This document shows positions 32,152 through 42,938 of a stretch of DNA of 64,000 nucleotides, in pieces. The first letter of the stretch is position 1. The number at the start of each line of letters is the position of its first letter. This stretch comes from Phytobacter palmae (GTDB taxonomy: Bacteria; Pseudomonadota; Gammaproteobacteria; Enterobacterales; Enterobacteriaceae), in contig FONB01000013.1 in assembly GCA_900112785.1 (NCBI GenBank), forward strand, positions 62,001-126,000. The letters are read 5' to 3'. Position numbers and translations under genes: made by a program. The notes beneath the pieces were generated by a model. The model did no database searches, was not told where the DNA came from, and saw only the letters and a list, made by a program, of their open reading frames with translations.

Positions 32152-32748
32152 TTACCATTTTTTTGCGACGGTTTCCAGTTGCGGGGCGTCAAATAACGCT
32201 TGTGGCGAGATCACTGTTTCGTTCAGCGGGATGTTACGCCCGTAACGCTCGTTAAGTTTGGCGCGCACGACCGGGGAGTTCAGATCGAACTCTTTAAGTT
32301 TCTGCAGTTTACCCGGCTGTATCCCCAGCGCATGGTCATACACCTTCCACACCACTTCGGAGCAATACTGGCGCTCATCGGTCCATGAAAATGCCAGGTC
32401 ATAGGGTTTACCAAGGTAGCGCGTTGCCGTCTGCGCCAGTTTTTGCTGCTGTGCATTGGAAAGCCCACCCTTCACGCGACGGATGATGTAGTGCCCTTTT
32501 TCCCCACGGTTGATGAATTTTGGCAGTGGCGTATAGACCACCGGGCCGATGGCTTCAAAAACATAGGGGACATTATTACGCAGCACGATCATGCCAGTGT
32601 GACTAAAGCGCGAATGAGTGGCTTGCTGGATAGCTTTACTTTGCGACGAGCGAGACATCTGAAAGATGATATCGCCCGTCTGCGGTTCATAAGCCAGAAC
32701 CGGGAAAACCATCACCGCGAGCAGCAAGAGGACAAACTTCTTTGTCAT
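32152..32748 (-). CDS. yiiX: Permuted papain-like amidase/peptidase YiiX
   Basis: A 198-residue exported protein (E. coli 202) of the YiiX/YebB group, circularly permuted NlpC/P60 papain-like enzymes. The signal peptide is MTKKFVLLLLAVMVFPVLA. The catalytic His50 lies in RFSHTGM and the Cys129 in RQYCSEVVWK, in the permuted order His before Cys. Related enzymes act on lipid- or peptide-linked amides; the natural substrate of YiiX is not established. A shared hairpin separates it from metJ upstream on the same strand. Confidence 0.93.
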   Translation of the reverse strand: MTKKFVLLLLAVMVFPVLAYEPQTGDIIFQMSRSSQSKAIQQATHSRFSHTGMIVLRNNVPYVFEAIGPVVYTPLPKFINRGEKGHYIIRRVKGGLSNAQQQKLAQTATRYLGKPYDLAFSWTDERQYCSEVVWKVYDHALGIQPGKLQKLKEFDLNSPVVRAKLNERYGRNIPLNETVISPQALFDAPQLETVAKKW

Positions 32749-32775
32749 GATTTACATCCTTGTTCGAGACAAAAA

Positions 32776-32800
32776 AGGCGATTCAATCCATGAGTCGCCT
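32776..32800. terminator. metJ terminator
   Basis: The stem AGGCGA-TTCAATCCATGA-GTCGCCT, with flanking A- and T-runs, lies just after the metJ stop. Confidence 0.8.
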
Positions 32801-32807
32801 TTTTAAA

Positions 32808-33125
32808 TCAGTACTCCCACGTATCGGGGTCGATACCCAATTCGCGCATAATCACTTTTGCCTCCTCCGGGATTTCATCGCTGCGCTCTTTCCGCAGGTC
32901 TTCATCGTTGGGCAAAGGTTGGCCGGTAAACGCATGCAGGAATGCCTCACACAGCAGTTCGCTGTTGGTGGCATGACGCAGGTTGTTAACCTGACGACGG
33001 GTGCGCTCATCGGTGAGGATTTTTAACACCTTCAGAGGAATGGAAACCGTAATTTTTTTTACCTGCTCACTCTTCTTACCGTGCTCAGCGTACGGGCTGA
33101 TATATTCGCCGCTCCATTCAGCCAT
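32808..33125 (-). CDS. metJ: Methionine repressor MetJ
   Basis: A 105-residue ribbon-helix-helix repressor that uses S-adenosylmethionine as corepressor. The DNA-binding beta strand [29 protein letters not shown] and the C-terminus DPDTWEY match E. coli MetJ exactly or nearly so. It is divergent from metB across a control region with tandem MetJ boxes, as in E. coli. Confidence 0.98.
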   Translation of the reverse strand: MAEWSGEYISPYAEHGKKSEQVKKITVSIPLKVLKILTDERTRRQVNNLRHATNSELLCEAFLHAFTGQPLPNDEDLRKERSDEIPEEAKVIMRELGIDPDTWEY

Positions 33126-33316
33126 GAGATACCTTTAATCCTCTCAGTCATTAATAAAAGGTCAGAACCTGATCAATGTAGCGCCCGGACCATAATCTCG
33201 CGTAGTTTACCGTAGAGTCAGTACCGTGACACGGTGTATCGCTCTGCGTCACTTCACTAAAGCATATAATTTTAACGGCTATTGCGATTTTGCTCAATCT
33301 ATACGCAAAGAAGTTT

Positions 33317-33340
33317 AGATGTCCAGATGTATTGACGTCT
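33317..33340. promoter_or_regulatory. Tandem MetJ boxes in the metJ-metB control region
   Basis: Three adjoining 8-bp met boxes: AGATGTCC, AGATGTAT and TGACGTCT (consensus AGACGTCT). They lie 62 bp before metB and cover the divergent promoters. Confidence 0.88.
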
Positions 33341-33401
33341 ATTATTCTTATGATTAATCTGATGCCTGACTTTTCATCCATTAAGCCAGGAAGCCTTCAC
33401 C

Positions 33402-34562
33402 ATGACGCGTAAACAGGCCACCATCGCAGTGCGTAGCGGATTGAACGATGACGAGCAGTACGGTTGCGTTGTTCCGCCAATCCATCTCTCCAGCACCTAT
33501 AATTTCACAGGTTTTAATGAGCCCCGGGCCCATGACTATTCACGCCGCGGCAATCCGACGCGCGATGTCGTGCAGCGTGCACTGGCAGAGCTGGAGGGCG
33601 GTGCGGGTGCTGTGATGACCAACACCGGTATGTCGGCGATTCATCTGGTGACCACAGTTTTCCTAAAGCCGGGCGACCTGCTGGTTGCGCCCCATGACTG
33701 CTATGGTGGTAGCTACCGTCTCTTCGACAGCCTGGCAAAACGCGGCTGCTATAAGGTTTTATTTGTTGATCAGAATGATGAGCAGGCATTAAAAGCGGCG
33801 CTGGCGCAAAAACCTAAGCTGGTACTGGTGGAAAGTCCGAGCAACCCGTTGTTGCGCGTGGTGGATATTGCGAAAATCTGTCAACTCGCGCGCGAGGCAG
33901 GTGCGGTCAGCGTGGTGGATAACACCTTCCTGAGCCCGGCGTTGCAAAACCCGCTGGCGTTAGGCGCAGATTTGGTATTGCATTCATGTACTAAATATCT
34001 GAATGGCCACTCAGACGTTGTTGCGGGTGTGGTGATTGCCAAAGACCCGGAAACCGTCACAGAACTGGCATGGTGGGCGAATAATATCGGTGTCACTGGT
34101 AGCGCCTTCGACAGCTATCTGCTGTTGCGTGGCCTGCGTACACTGTCTCCACGTATGGAAGTGGCGCAGCGTAACGCCCAGGCGATCGTTGAGTTTCTGA
34201 AAAAGCAGCCGCTGGTGAAAAAACTGTATCACCCGTCGCTGCCAGAAAATCAGGGGCACGAGATTGCCGCTCGTCAGCAGAAAGGCTTTGGCGCAATGTT
34301 AAGTTTCGAACTGGATGGCGATGAGCAAACACTGCGTCGCTTCTTAAGCGGTTTGTCATTATTTACGCTGGCGGAATCTTTAGGTGGGGTTGAAAGCTTA
34401 ATCTCCCACGCTGCCACGATGACACACGCGGGTATGGCGCCGGAAGCACGTGCCGCCGCCGGGATTTCAGAGACGTTGCTGCGTATCTCAACCGGCATTG
34501 AAGATGGTGAAGATTTGATTGCCGACCTGGAAAATGGCTTCCGGGTCGCAGCTGAGGGATAA
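33402..34562 (+). CDS. metB: Cystathionine gamma-synthase MetB
   Basis: A 386-residue PLP enzyme joining O-succinylhomoserine and cysteine to cystathionine. The length equals E. coli MetB. The PLP Lys is in HSCTKYLNGHSDVVAG, and the family block DYSRRGNPTRDVVQRALAELEGG binds the phosphate. It is the first gene of metBL, preceded by MetJ boxes, with a 2-bp gap to metL. Confidence 0.98.
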   Translation: MTRKQATIAVRSGLNDDEQYGCVVPPIHLSSTYNFTGFNEPRAHDYSRRGNPTRDVVQRALAELEGGAGAVMTNTGMSAIHLVTTVFLKPGDLLVAPHDCYGGSYRLFDSLAKRGCYKVLFVDQNDEQALKAALAQKPKLVLVESPSNPLLRVVDIAKICQLAREAGAVSVVDNTFLSPALQNPLALGADLVLHSCTKYLNGHSDVVAGVVIAKDPETVTELAWWANNIGVTGSAFDSYLLLRGLRTLSPRMEVAQRNAQAIVEFLKKQPLVKKLYHPSLPENQGHEIAARQQKGFGAMLSFELDGDEQTLRRFLSGLSLFTLAESLGGVESLISHAATMTHAGMAPEARAAAGISETLLRISTGIEDGEDLIADLENGFRVAAEG

Positions 34563-34564
34563 AC

Positions 34565-36997
34565 ATGAGTGTGAATGCGCAGGCAGGGACGAAGGTTCGT
34601 CAACTGCATAAGTTTGGTGGGAGCAGTCTGGCTGATGTGAAATGTTACCTGCGCGTCGCGGGGATCATGGCAGAATATTCGCAACCGGGCGATTTAATGG
34701 TCGTTTCGGCAGCAGGCAGTACCACTAACCAGTTGATTAGCTGGCTTAAATTGAGCCAGACCGATCGTCTCTCTGCGCATCAGGTTCAACAGTCGTTACG
34801 TCGTTATCAGAGTGAGTTGATTTCCGGGTTGTTGTCACCGGAAGTGGCTGACGGCCTGATTAGCGAGTTTATTCGTGACCTTGAGCGCCTGGCCGGGTTG
34901 CTGGATGGCGGCATTAGCGATGCGGTTTATGCCGAAGTGGTGGGGCATGGAGAAGTGTGGTCTGCGCGTCTGATGTCCGCCGTCCTGAATCAGCAAGGGC
35001 AAGCGTCGGCATGGCTTGATGCGCGTGAGTTTCTGCGCGCGGAACGTGCGGCGCAGCCGCAGGTCAACGAAGGCGCCTCCTGGCCGTTGTTCCAACAACT
35101 GCTGGCGCAGCATCCGGATAAACGTATCGTTGTGACGGGCTTTATCAGCCGCAACGAGGCGGGCGAAACCGTGCTGTTAGGACGTAATGGCTCTGACTAT
35201 TCGGCAACGCAAATTGGCGCATTAGCCGGTGTTACCCGTGTGACGATCTGGAGCGATGTGGCCGGGGTATACAGCGCCGACCCGCGTAAAGTGAAAGATG
35301 CCTGTCTGCTGCCGCTGCTGCGTCTGGATGAAGCCAGCGAGCTGGCGCGTCTGGCGGCGCCAGTACTCCACGCCCGAACCTTGCAGCCGGTTTCCGGTAG
35401 CAATATCGATTTACAGTTGCGTTGCAGCTACAACCCGGAGCAGGGTTCTACGCGTATTGAGCGCGTGCTGGCATCGGGTACGGGTGCCCGCATCGTCACC
35501 AGCCATGATGATGTTTGTCTGATCGAGTTTCAGGTTCCTGCCGGGCAAGATTTTAAGCTGGCGCAACGTGATATTGATGTGATCCTCAAGCGCGCTCAGG
35601 TTCGTCCGCTGGCGACAGGCGCTCACGCTGACCGCAATCTGTTGCAGCTCTGCTACACCTCGGAAGTAGTGGATAGCGTCTTTAAACTGCTCGACGAAGC
35701 TGGTCTGCCAGGCGAACTGCGTTTGCGTCAGGGGCTGGCGCTGGTGGCAATGGTCGGGGCGGGCGTTTGCCGCAATCCGCTGCATAGCCATCGTTTCTGG
35801 CAGCAGTTGAAAGGCCAGGCGGTGGAGTTCGTCTGGCAGTCAGATGAAGGTATTAGCCTTGTTGCCGTGCTTCGCGTAGGGCCAACAGAAAGCCTGATTC
35901 AGGGGCTGCATCAGTCACTGTTCCGCGCGGAAAAACGCATTGGTCTGATGTTGTTTGGTAAAGGCAATATCGGTTCTCGCTGGCTGGAGCTGTTTGCCCG
36001 CGAACAGAGCGCCTTATCTGCCCGTACCGGGTTCGAATTTGTTCTCGCAGGTGTGGTGGATAGCCGGCGTAGTTTGTTGAATTACGATGGTCTGGACGCC
36101 AGCCGGGCGTTGGCCTTCTTCAATGATGAGGCGGTCGAGCAGGATGAAGAGGCCCTATTCCTGTGGATGCGCGCACACCCATACGATGATCTTGTTGTGC
36201 TGGATGTCACTGCAAGCTCACAACTTGCCGATCAGTATCTGGATTTCGCCAGTCACGGTTTTCATGTTATCAGTGCGAATAAGCTGGCGGGCGCGAGCAG
36301 TAGCGATAAATATCGCCAGATCCACGACGCGTTTGAAAAAACCGGGCGTCACTGGTTGTATAACGCCACCGTCGGGGCCGGGTTGCCGGTAAACCATACG
36401 GTGCGTGACCTTATCGACAGCGGCGATAGTATTCTGGCTATCAGCGGTATCTTCTCTGGTACGCTCTCCTGGTTATTCCTGCAATTTGACGGCACCGTGC
36501 CGTTTACCGACCTGGTCGATCAGGCCTGGCAGCAGGGGTTGACTGAGCCGGACCCACGCGTTGACCTTTCAGGTAAAGACGTGATGCGTAAGCTGGTCAT
36601 TCTGGCGCGTGAGGCGGGCTATGACATCGAGCCAGATCAGGTGCGCGTGGAATCCCTGGTACCGACGAGCTGTGAAGAGGAGTCTATCGACCACTTCTTT
36701 GAGAATGGCGATGAGCTCAATGAGCAGATGACACAGCGTCTGGAAGCCGCCCGCGAGATGGGACTGGTGCTGCGTTATGTGGCGCGTTTCGATGCCAACG
36801 GTAAAGCGCGTGTGGGGGTGGAAGCGGTGCGTCCGGAGCATCCGCTGGCGGCATTGCTGCCTTGCGACAATGTGTTTGCCATTGAAAGCCGCTGGTATCG
36901 CGATAACCCGCTGGTGATCCGCGGGCCGGGAGCCGGTCGTGATGTAACGGCCGGCGCAATTCAGTCTGATATCAACCGTCTGGCGCAGTTGCTGTAA
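34565..36997 (+). CDS. metL: Bifunctional aspartokinase II / homoserine dehydrogenase II MetL
   Basis: An 810-residue fusion with the length of E. coli MetL. The aspartate kinase domain at about 15-300 has KFGGSSLADV and GRNGSDYSAT. A degenerate regulatory linker follows. The homoserine dehydrogenase domain at about 460-810 has the NAD(P) motif LFGKGNIGSRW and NATVGAGLP. It supplies homoserine for methionine and is not feedback-inhibited by amino acids in E. coli. It is coupled to metB. Its last 26 bases overlap the 3' end of a convergent gene. Confidence 0.98.
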   Translation: MSVNAQAGTKVRQLHKFGGSSLADVKCYLRVAGIMAEYSQPGDLMVVSAAGSTTNQLISWLKLSQTDRLSAHQVQQSLRRYQSELISGLLSPEVADGLISEFIRDLERLAGLLDGGISDAVYAEVVGHGEVWSARLMSAVLNQQGQASAWLDAREFLRAERAAQPQVNEGASWPLFQQLLAQHPDKRIVVTGFISRNEAGETVLLGRNGSDYSATQIGALAGVTRVTIWSDVAGVYSADPRKVKDACLLPLLRLDEASELARLAAPVLHARTLQPVSGSNIDLQLRCSYNPEQGSTRIERVLASGTGARIVTSHDDVCLIEFQVPAGQDFKLAQRDIDVILKRAQVRPLATGAHADRNLLQLCYTSEVVDSVFKLLDEAGLPGELRLRQGLALVAMVGAGVCRNPLHSHRFWQQLKGQAVEFVWQSDEGISLVAVLRVGPTESLIQGLHQSLFRAEKRIGLMLFGKGNIGSRWLELFAREQSALSARTGFEFVLAGVVDSRRSLLNYDGLDASRALAFFNDEAVEQDEEALFLWMRAHPYDDLVVLDVTASSQLADQYLDFASHGFHVISANKLAGASSSDKYRQIHDAFEKTGRHWLYNATVGAGLPVNHTVRDLIDSGDSILAISGIFSGTLSWLFLQFDGTVPFTDLVDQAWQQGLTEPDPRVDLSGKDVMRKLVILAREAGYDIEPDQVRVESLVPTSCEEESIDHFFENGDELNEQMTQRLEAAREMGLVLRYVARFDANGKARVGVEAVRPEHPLAALLPCDNVFAIESRWYRDNPLVIRGPGAGRDVTAGAIQSDINRLAQLL

Positions 36998-38108
36998 CCG
37001 CTGCGTTATAGTGCTGAGCCAGTGCTTTCAGTGCTTGAGTAACGCGGCGAGCGGAATACTGGCCGATTTTTATAAAGGCAGGCTGCTGATGAAGCCAGTG
37101 GACGAAATGTCTACTGGCTGCAAGCGATAGCGTTTCGGCCAGACTTTCATCTCTCCCTGTTAATGAACAGGTCATCTTAAGGTTGTTTCCCTGCTGCCAG
37201 AGCTGCCAGCGGTTTTGCCACCAGCCGTGATGCGTTTTCCCGCGTGCATGCCAGGGGGCAGCACAATCAACATCAACAATCTCCTCTTCTATAAACCATA
37301 AACCGCCTTGCTGACGACGAAACAACTCTGACCATGCGGTGATCACCGCGCCACGCAAAAAACATTCATGTGCAACGATATGCGTCATAACATCGGGGAA
37401 AAGAAGTTTTAATACCCGGAAATGACCATGTGCGGCAATAACGGGACGCAGAATTGCACCCCTGGCATTCCTTTTTTGCTCCGCACTTGCATATTGAATC
37501 TCATCAAATTGACTGCGACCGAGAAATTGCTCCGCGCGAAAATTGACGCGCTCAATAATATTTGGATGAGTGCTAAGGGGTTCAGCGACGCCTTTCCATT
37601 GATAACGCAGAGAATCTCCTGCCGGATGCGACGTGAAATTGGTAGAGACATGGACAACATGTCCGCGAAGCGCATCAAAGCTAAAAAGAGCGTAGAGTTT
37701 TTGGTCAGCCTTTGCCCCCTGAAAAGGAACGATAAGCGGGGTTGTGACGAGCTGTGTTAAGGATGCGGTTTGCTCATGCAAAAAGTTACCTGGCGTCCAG
37801 ACTTTTTTACAGCTTCGACACTGTAAGCGCTGTGTACCTGGTGGATTATGACCATAACGAATACTCGTTTTGTGATAACACGCCGGACAAAACAAACCGC
37901 TTTCGGCGGCATATTCTGTCAGGCATGCCGATAACCAGTCGCGAAATTGCTGCTCGTTGAAAAGGGGAGGATAGCTCCCGCAGGCGCGGCAATGAAGTGC
38001 GGCAAATCCCAGACGATAATCCGGCCAGACATAATCGGGCGATTCCGCCAGACCCAGATTACGGCAACCGTAGGATTTACAGGTATTAATCGTGAACAAA
38101 GCAGACAT
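36972..38108 (-). CDS. Double zinc-ribbon protein with transposase-like N-terminus, function unknown
   Basis: A 378-residue cytoplasmic-type protein. Two Cys4 clusters lie at the N-terminus: C10-x4-C15 with C40-x2-C43, and C74-x2-C77 with C97-x2-C100. The second (CPACYHK...QCRSCKKVWTPGN) resembles the zinc finger of IS1 InsA and related transposases. The remaining roughly 270 residues (LYALFSFDALRGHVVHVS, MTHIVAHECFLRGAVITAW) could be a degraded or domesticated RNase-H-like core, but I cannot place catalytic acids. No inverted repeats or partner genes are seen, and the gene is intact. A similar protein of unknown function sits after metL in Salmonella as I recall. The end overlaps metL. Confidence 0.8.
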   Translation of the reverse strand: MSALFTINTCKSYGCRNLGLAESPDYVWPDYRLGFAALHCRACGSYPPLFNEQQFRDWLSACLTEYAAESGLFCPACYHKTSIRYGHNPPGTQRLQCRSCKKVWTPGNFLHEQTASLTQLVTTPLIVPFQGAKADQKLYALFSFDALRGHVVHVSTNFTSHPAGDSLRYQWKGVAEPLSTHPNIIERVNFRAEQFLGRSQFDEIQYASAEQKRNARGAILRPVIAAHGHFRVLKLLFPDVMTHIVAHECFLRGAVITAWSELFRRQQGGLWFIEEEIVDVDCAAPWHARGKTHHGWWQNRWQLWQQGNNLKMTCSLTGRDESLAETLSLAASRHFVHWLHQQPAFIKIGQYSARRVTQALKALAQHYNAAVTATAPDG

Positions 38109-38241
38109 GGTGAGACCAACGATTTTTAATGGTCGTTGATTTTGTCCTGCAACTATTGCGAATGGGTGTGAACACTCTCACATAAAAAACCCTTTCAGAA
38201 CGTAAAGTAGCGATTCTTTATATGACTGAAAGCGATTGATT

Positions 38242-39798
38242 ATGAAGATAAAAATGGTTACCGCTGGCGTTTTATTGACCATGCCGTTTTGGGCTTGTGC
38301 AAAAGATGTCACCATTATTTATACCAACGATTTGCACGCCCATGTCGAACCGTACAAAGTGCCATGGATTGCTGACGGTAAGCGTGAGATTGGTGGTTGG
38401 GCGAATATCACCACCCTGGTAAAACAGGAAAAAGAGAAAAATAAAGCGACCTGGTTTTTTGATGCGGGTGACTATTTTACCGGTCCTTATATCAGCAGCA
38501 TGACAAAGGGCAAAGCCATTATCGATATTATGAATACCATGTCGTTTGATGCCGTCACGATGGGTAACCATGAATTTGATCACGGCTGGGACAATACGCT
38601 ATTGCAACTCAGCCAGGCGAATTTCCCGATAGTCCAGGGCAACATTTTTTATCAGAACAGTAATAAGGCGTTATGGGATAAGCCCTATACCATTATTGAA
38701 AAAGACGGGGTGAAGATTGGGGTTATCGGGCTTCACGGCGTGTTTGCCTTTGACGATACGGTTTCCGCCGCGATGCGCGTGGGCATTGAAGCGCGCGATG
38801 AAATTAAGTGGCTGCAACATTATATCGATGAACTGAAAGACAAAGTTGATCTGACGGTGGCGCTGATTCATGAAGGCGTGCCCGCGCGTCAGTCCAGCCA
38901 GGGGAGTACTGATGTCCGCCGTGCACTGGATAAGGATATTCAGACCGCAAGCCAGGTCAACGGACTGGATGTCCTTATTACCGGTCATGCGCATGTTGGT
39001 ACACCAGAGCCAATCAAGGTGGGGAACACACTGATTCTCTCTACTGACAGCGGCGGTATTGATGTGGGTAAACTGGTGTTGGATTACAAAGAGAAGCCGC
39101 ATCACTTCGCAGTGAAGAATTTTGAACTGAAAACGATATTTGCTGATGAATGGAAGCCCGATCCGCAGACCAAGCAGGTAATAGATGACTGGAATAAAAA
39201 ACTTAACGCGATTGTCGCACAAACGGTCGCCCGGTCGCCTGTTGAGTTAACCCGAGCTTATGGCGAGTCTTCATCATTAGGTAATCTGGCAGCCGATGCC
39301 TTACTCCTCGCGGCGGATAAAAACACGCAGTTGGCACTCACCAACTCTGGAGGTATTCGGAGCGAAATTCCGGCAGGTGCCATCAGCATGGGCGCGATTA
39401 TCAGCGCGTTTCCTTTCTCCAATGAGTTAGTCACCATGGATTTAACCGGTAAACAATTGCGCAGCCTTATGGAACATGGCGCGAGTTTGAGTAACGGCGT
39501 GTTACAGGTTTCCAGAGGTCTGAAGATGAAGTACGACAGCAGCAAACCGGTTGGCCAGCGGGTTATCGCACTAACGCTTAACGATCGCCCGATTGAAGAT
39601 GCAATGATTTACCACGTTGCCACTAACAGTTTCCTCGCCGATGGCGGTGACGGTTTTGCTGCATTTACTGAAGGGAAGGCGCGAAATACATCAGGTAGTT
39701 ACTATGTTTCTAACGCCGTCGTGGATTATTTTAAAACGGGGCATACGCTGACAAACGAGCAGCTAAAAGGCATGCGTGTATCTGAGGTAAAACAGTAA
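38242..39798 (+). CDS. Periplasmic 5'-nucleotidase / UDP-sugar hydrolase family protein
   Basis: A 518-residue exported calcineurin-type phosphoesterase (UshA/CpdB superfamily). The signal peptide ends at MPFWACA. Metal motifs are intact: D30/H32 in [26 protein letters not shown] and GHAHVG. The C-terminal nucleotide-specificity domain runs from about 330 ([24 protein letters not shown]). It is not UshA itself. It probably dephosphorylates nucleotides or cyclic nucleotides in the periplasm. ATG at 38242 is chosen over a TTG at 38236. No MetJ box is seen upstream, so it is probably independent of the met genes around it. Confidence 0.88.
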   Translation: MKIKMVTAGVLLTMPFWACAKDVTIIYTNDLHAHVEPYKVPWIADGKREIGGWANITTLVKQEKEKNKATWFFDAGDYFTGPYISSMTKGKAIIDIMNTMSFDAVTMGNHEFDHGWDNTLLQLSQANFPIVQGNIFYQNSNKALWDKPYTIIEKDGVKIGVIGLHGVFAFDDTVSAAMRVGIEARDEIKWLQHYIDELKDKVDLTVALIHEGVPARQSSQGSTDVRRALDKDIQTASQVNGLDVLITGHAHVGTPEPIKVGNTLILSTDSGGIDVGKLVLDYKEKPHHFAVKNFELKTIFADEWKPDPQTKQVIDDWNKKLNAIVAQTVARSPVELTRAYGESSSLGNLAADALLLAADKNTQLALTNSGGIRSEIPAGAISMGAIISAFPFSNELVTMDLTGKQLRSLMEHGASLSNGVLQVSRGLKMKYDSSKPVGQRVIALTLNDRPIEDAMIYHVATNSFLADGGDGFAAFTEGKARNTSGSYYVSNAVVDYFKTGHTLTNEQLKGMRVSEVKQ

Positions 39799-39987
39799 TC
39801 GCGTGAGTCACTACGAATCCTGGAGGAACGTCAGCGAATCCGGGATTCCCCTGGCCTTACAAGGCGTGGGTGAAACCGGGGCTGGCTCATCATTTGCTGA
39901 CGCTATGAACTTTTTTCACCTTCGCTGAACATTCCTCACGCATTATGATGATTTTCCAGTTGACGCCCGTCCGCTTTTCCGTCATTT

Positions 39988-40019
39988 TTACATCTGGACG
40001 TCTAAACGGATAGATGTTC
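39988..40019. promoter_or_regulatory. Tandem MetJ boxes before metF
   Basis: GGACGTCT at 39996-40003 is a near-perfect met box, with weaker boxes in 8-bp phase on both sides (TTACATCT, AAACGGAT, AGATGTTC). The arrangement matches the E. coli metF operator. Confidence 0.85.
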
Positions 40020-40057
40020 GTAGCGCAATAAATAACAACATGCGATTGATGAGGTAA

Positions 40058-40951
<894 letters not shown>

Positions 40952-41074
40952 TCAGCTTGATATTGATGCGTATACTTCTGCCTGATGAGGGCATGGTGCG
41001 GGTTCACTAAGGGGAAAACGCACCGTAACGCACATAATTGCGGTGACAATATCGTCAGAAAGGAACATAAAGAA

Positions 41075-41100
41075 ACACTCCCGGACGACACCGGGAGTGT
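41075..41100 (-). terminator. Hairpin downstream of gldA
   Basis: A perfect 10-bp stem ACACTCCCGG / CCGGGAGTGT with a 6-base loop sits in the metF-gldA convergent gap. Confidence 0.75.
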
Positions 41101-41107
41101 GATGTGA

Positions 41108-42211
41108 TTATTCCCACTCTTCAAGGAAGCGCTGGCCGTACTGGTCGGCGACCAGAAGCGCGGCGTACACCTGATCTGCTGTTGCCCCTCCGGGCATGTT
41201 GTGGATGGTTTCGCCTTCGGCGCAGGCCGCCTCTGCCACGATACGCATTTTGGCAGGGATATCATCCGTAATATCCAGCTGTGCCAGCGTAATAGGCAAA
41301 CCAACGGTGTGGCAAAGCGCGGCGACAGTTTCAATTTCTTCCGCTGGCGCGTTTTCCAGAACCAACTGTGTCAGCGTACCAAAAGCAACTTTCTCGCCGT
41401 GGTAGTAGTGGTGCGCATCGGGAATAGCCGTCAGGCCATTATGCACAGCGTGTGCTGCTGCCAGACCGCCGCTCTCAAAACCAACACCGCTCAGATAAGT
41501 ATTGGCTTCAATAACACGCTCCAGCGCCGGGGTGACCACATGTTGTTCAGCGGCCAGCATTGCTTTTTCGCCTTCGGCAATCAGCGTGTTGTAGCAAAGC
41601 TCTGCCAGCGCTAATGCTGCCTGAGTGCACTGCCCACCTGCCATGGTCGTGGCACCGCTGCGCGAACAGGCCCGGGCTTCAAACCACGTTGCCAGTGCAT
41701 CACCGATACCCGCAGCCAGTAAACGCGCTGGTGCGCCGGCCACGATTTTAGTGTCGACAATGACGCGATCCGGGTTATTGGGCAGCAGCAGATAACGATC
41801 AAATTCGCCATCGTCGGTATAGATAACCGAGAGGGCGCTACATGGTGCGTCTGTTGAAGCGATAGTTGGCGCGATAGCGACAGGAACGCCCATAAAGTGG
41901 GCCAGCGCTTTTGCGGTATCCAGTGTTTTACCGCCGCCAATACCCAGCACTGCGCCGCAGCGGGCATTTTCCGCAATAGCGCGCAGTCGGTCGATCTCAT
42001 TTTGTGAACATTCGCCGCCAAAAGGCACCACTTCGCAGGCCAGCCCGGCATCGGCCAGACTTTTTTGCAACGCCTCCTGGGCAAAACCTAAAACAAATTT
42101 GTCTCCCACAACCAACCAGCTTGCCGCCAGTGGTTTGAGATACTCACCGAGACGGGTGATAACATCTGCACCCTGAATATATTTACCTGGGGATTGAATA
42201 ATGCGGTCCAT
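41108..42211 (-). CDS. gldA: Glycerol dehydrogenase GldA
   Basis: A 367-residue Zn-dependent iron-type alcohol dehydrogenase oxidising glycerol to dihydroxyacetone with NAD+; it can also reduce hydroxyacetone and methylglyoxal. NAD-binding [13 protein letters not shown] and the metal ligands Asp in GIGDALATW and His residues in AHAVHNGL and [12 protein letters not shown] are present. The start [17 protein letters not shown] at 42211 gives exactly the E. coli length. It is the last gene of ptsA-fsaB-gldA, 53 bp after fsaB. Confidence 0.98.
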   Translation of the reverse strand: MDRIIQSPGKYIQGADVITRLGEYLKPLAASWLVVGDKFVLGFAQEALQKSLADAGLACEVVPFGGECSQNEIDRLRAIAENARCGAVLGIGGGKTLDTAKALAHFMGVPVAIAPTIASTDAPCSALSVIYTDDGEFDRYLLLPNNPDRVIVDTKIVAGAPARLLAAGIGDALATWFEARACSRSGATTMAGGQCTQAALALAELCYNTLIAEGEKAMLAAEQHVVTPALERVIEANTYLSGVGFESGGLAAAHAVHNGLTAIPDAHHYYHGEKVAFGTLTQLVLENAPAEEIETVAALCHTVGLPITLAQLDITDDIPAKMRIVAEAACAEGETIHNMPGGATADQVYAALLVADQYGQRFLEEWE

Positions 42212-42264
42212 ACATTTCCTCCATTCTGGCGGTGCGGGCCGCATAGCGCGGCCTTGGCGCCGGG

Positions 42265-42927
42265 TTACAGGTTAAGATTGCCAAATGCGTTCTTCCAGTC
42301 CTGCTCAAACTTCTCTATTGCTGACTCTACCGCAGGTGTATCGAGCATTTGTTGCGCTACATCCAGGGGAAGCGTGATGGCTTCGCAACCTGTCAGCAGG
42401 CAATCGAGCGCCTGACGAGGGGTTTTGAAACTGGCTGCCAGCACTTTGCTTCCCGGGGCATGTTGTTCGAGCAGGCTTTGCAGCTCCTGCACGGTGCGAA
42501 TACCATCTCCGCCCTGAGCATCGATACGGTTCACGTAAGGCGCCACATATTTCGCGCCAGCCAGGGCGGCCAGCAAACCTTGCGCTGCGCTGTAAACAGC
42601 GGTACCAAGTGTCTCAATGCCTTCTTTTTTCAGGATTTTAATAGCGGCGAGGCCTTCGGAGGTTACCGGGATTTTGACAACGATACCGGGTACGGCATTA
42701 CTCAGGCGTTTGGCTTCTGCCACCATCCCTTGCGCGTCCCGGCTCATGGTCTGGGCGAACAGGATGCCCTCCGGGCCGACAGCCTTTTGCAGGCGCGGTA
42801 ACACATCCCAGATGGATTCTTTACCCGCAGCAATAATGCTCGGGTTAGTGGTTACGCCCGCGAGGGGGTAGATACGCGCCAGCCGTTCGACTTCTTTGAC
42901 ATTGGCGGTGTCCAGATACAGTTCCAT
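42265..42927 (-). CDS. fsaB: Fructose-6-phosphate aldolase 2 FsaB (TalC)
   Basis: A 220-residue class I aldolase of the small transaldolase subgroup. The Schiff-base Lys85 lies in GIVVKIPVT. In E. coli it cleaves fructose-6-phosphate to dihydroxyacetone and glyceraldehyde-3-phosphate. With GldA next door, which handles dihydroxyacetone/glycerol, and a PTS protein upstream, the locus looks built for phosphorylated ketose breakdown. It lies 11 bp after ptsA in the same operon. Confidence 0.97.
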   Translation of the reverse strand: MELYLDTANVKEVERLARIYPLAGVTTNPSIIAAGKESIWDVLPRLQKAVGPEGILFAQTMSRDAQGMVAEAKRLSNAVPGIVVKIPVTSEGLAAIKILKKEGIETLGTAVYSAAQGLLAALAGAKYVAPYVNRIDAQGGDGIRTVQELQSLLEQHAPGSKVLAASFKTPRQALDCLLTGCEAITLPLDVAQQMLDTPAVESAIEKFEQDWKNAFGNLNL

Positions 42928-42938
42928 GATACGTCCTC

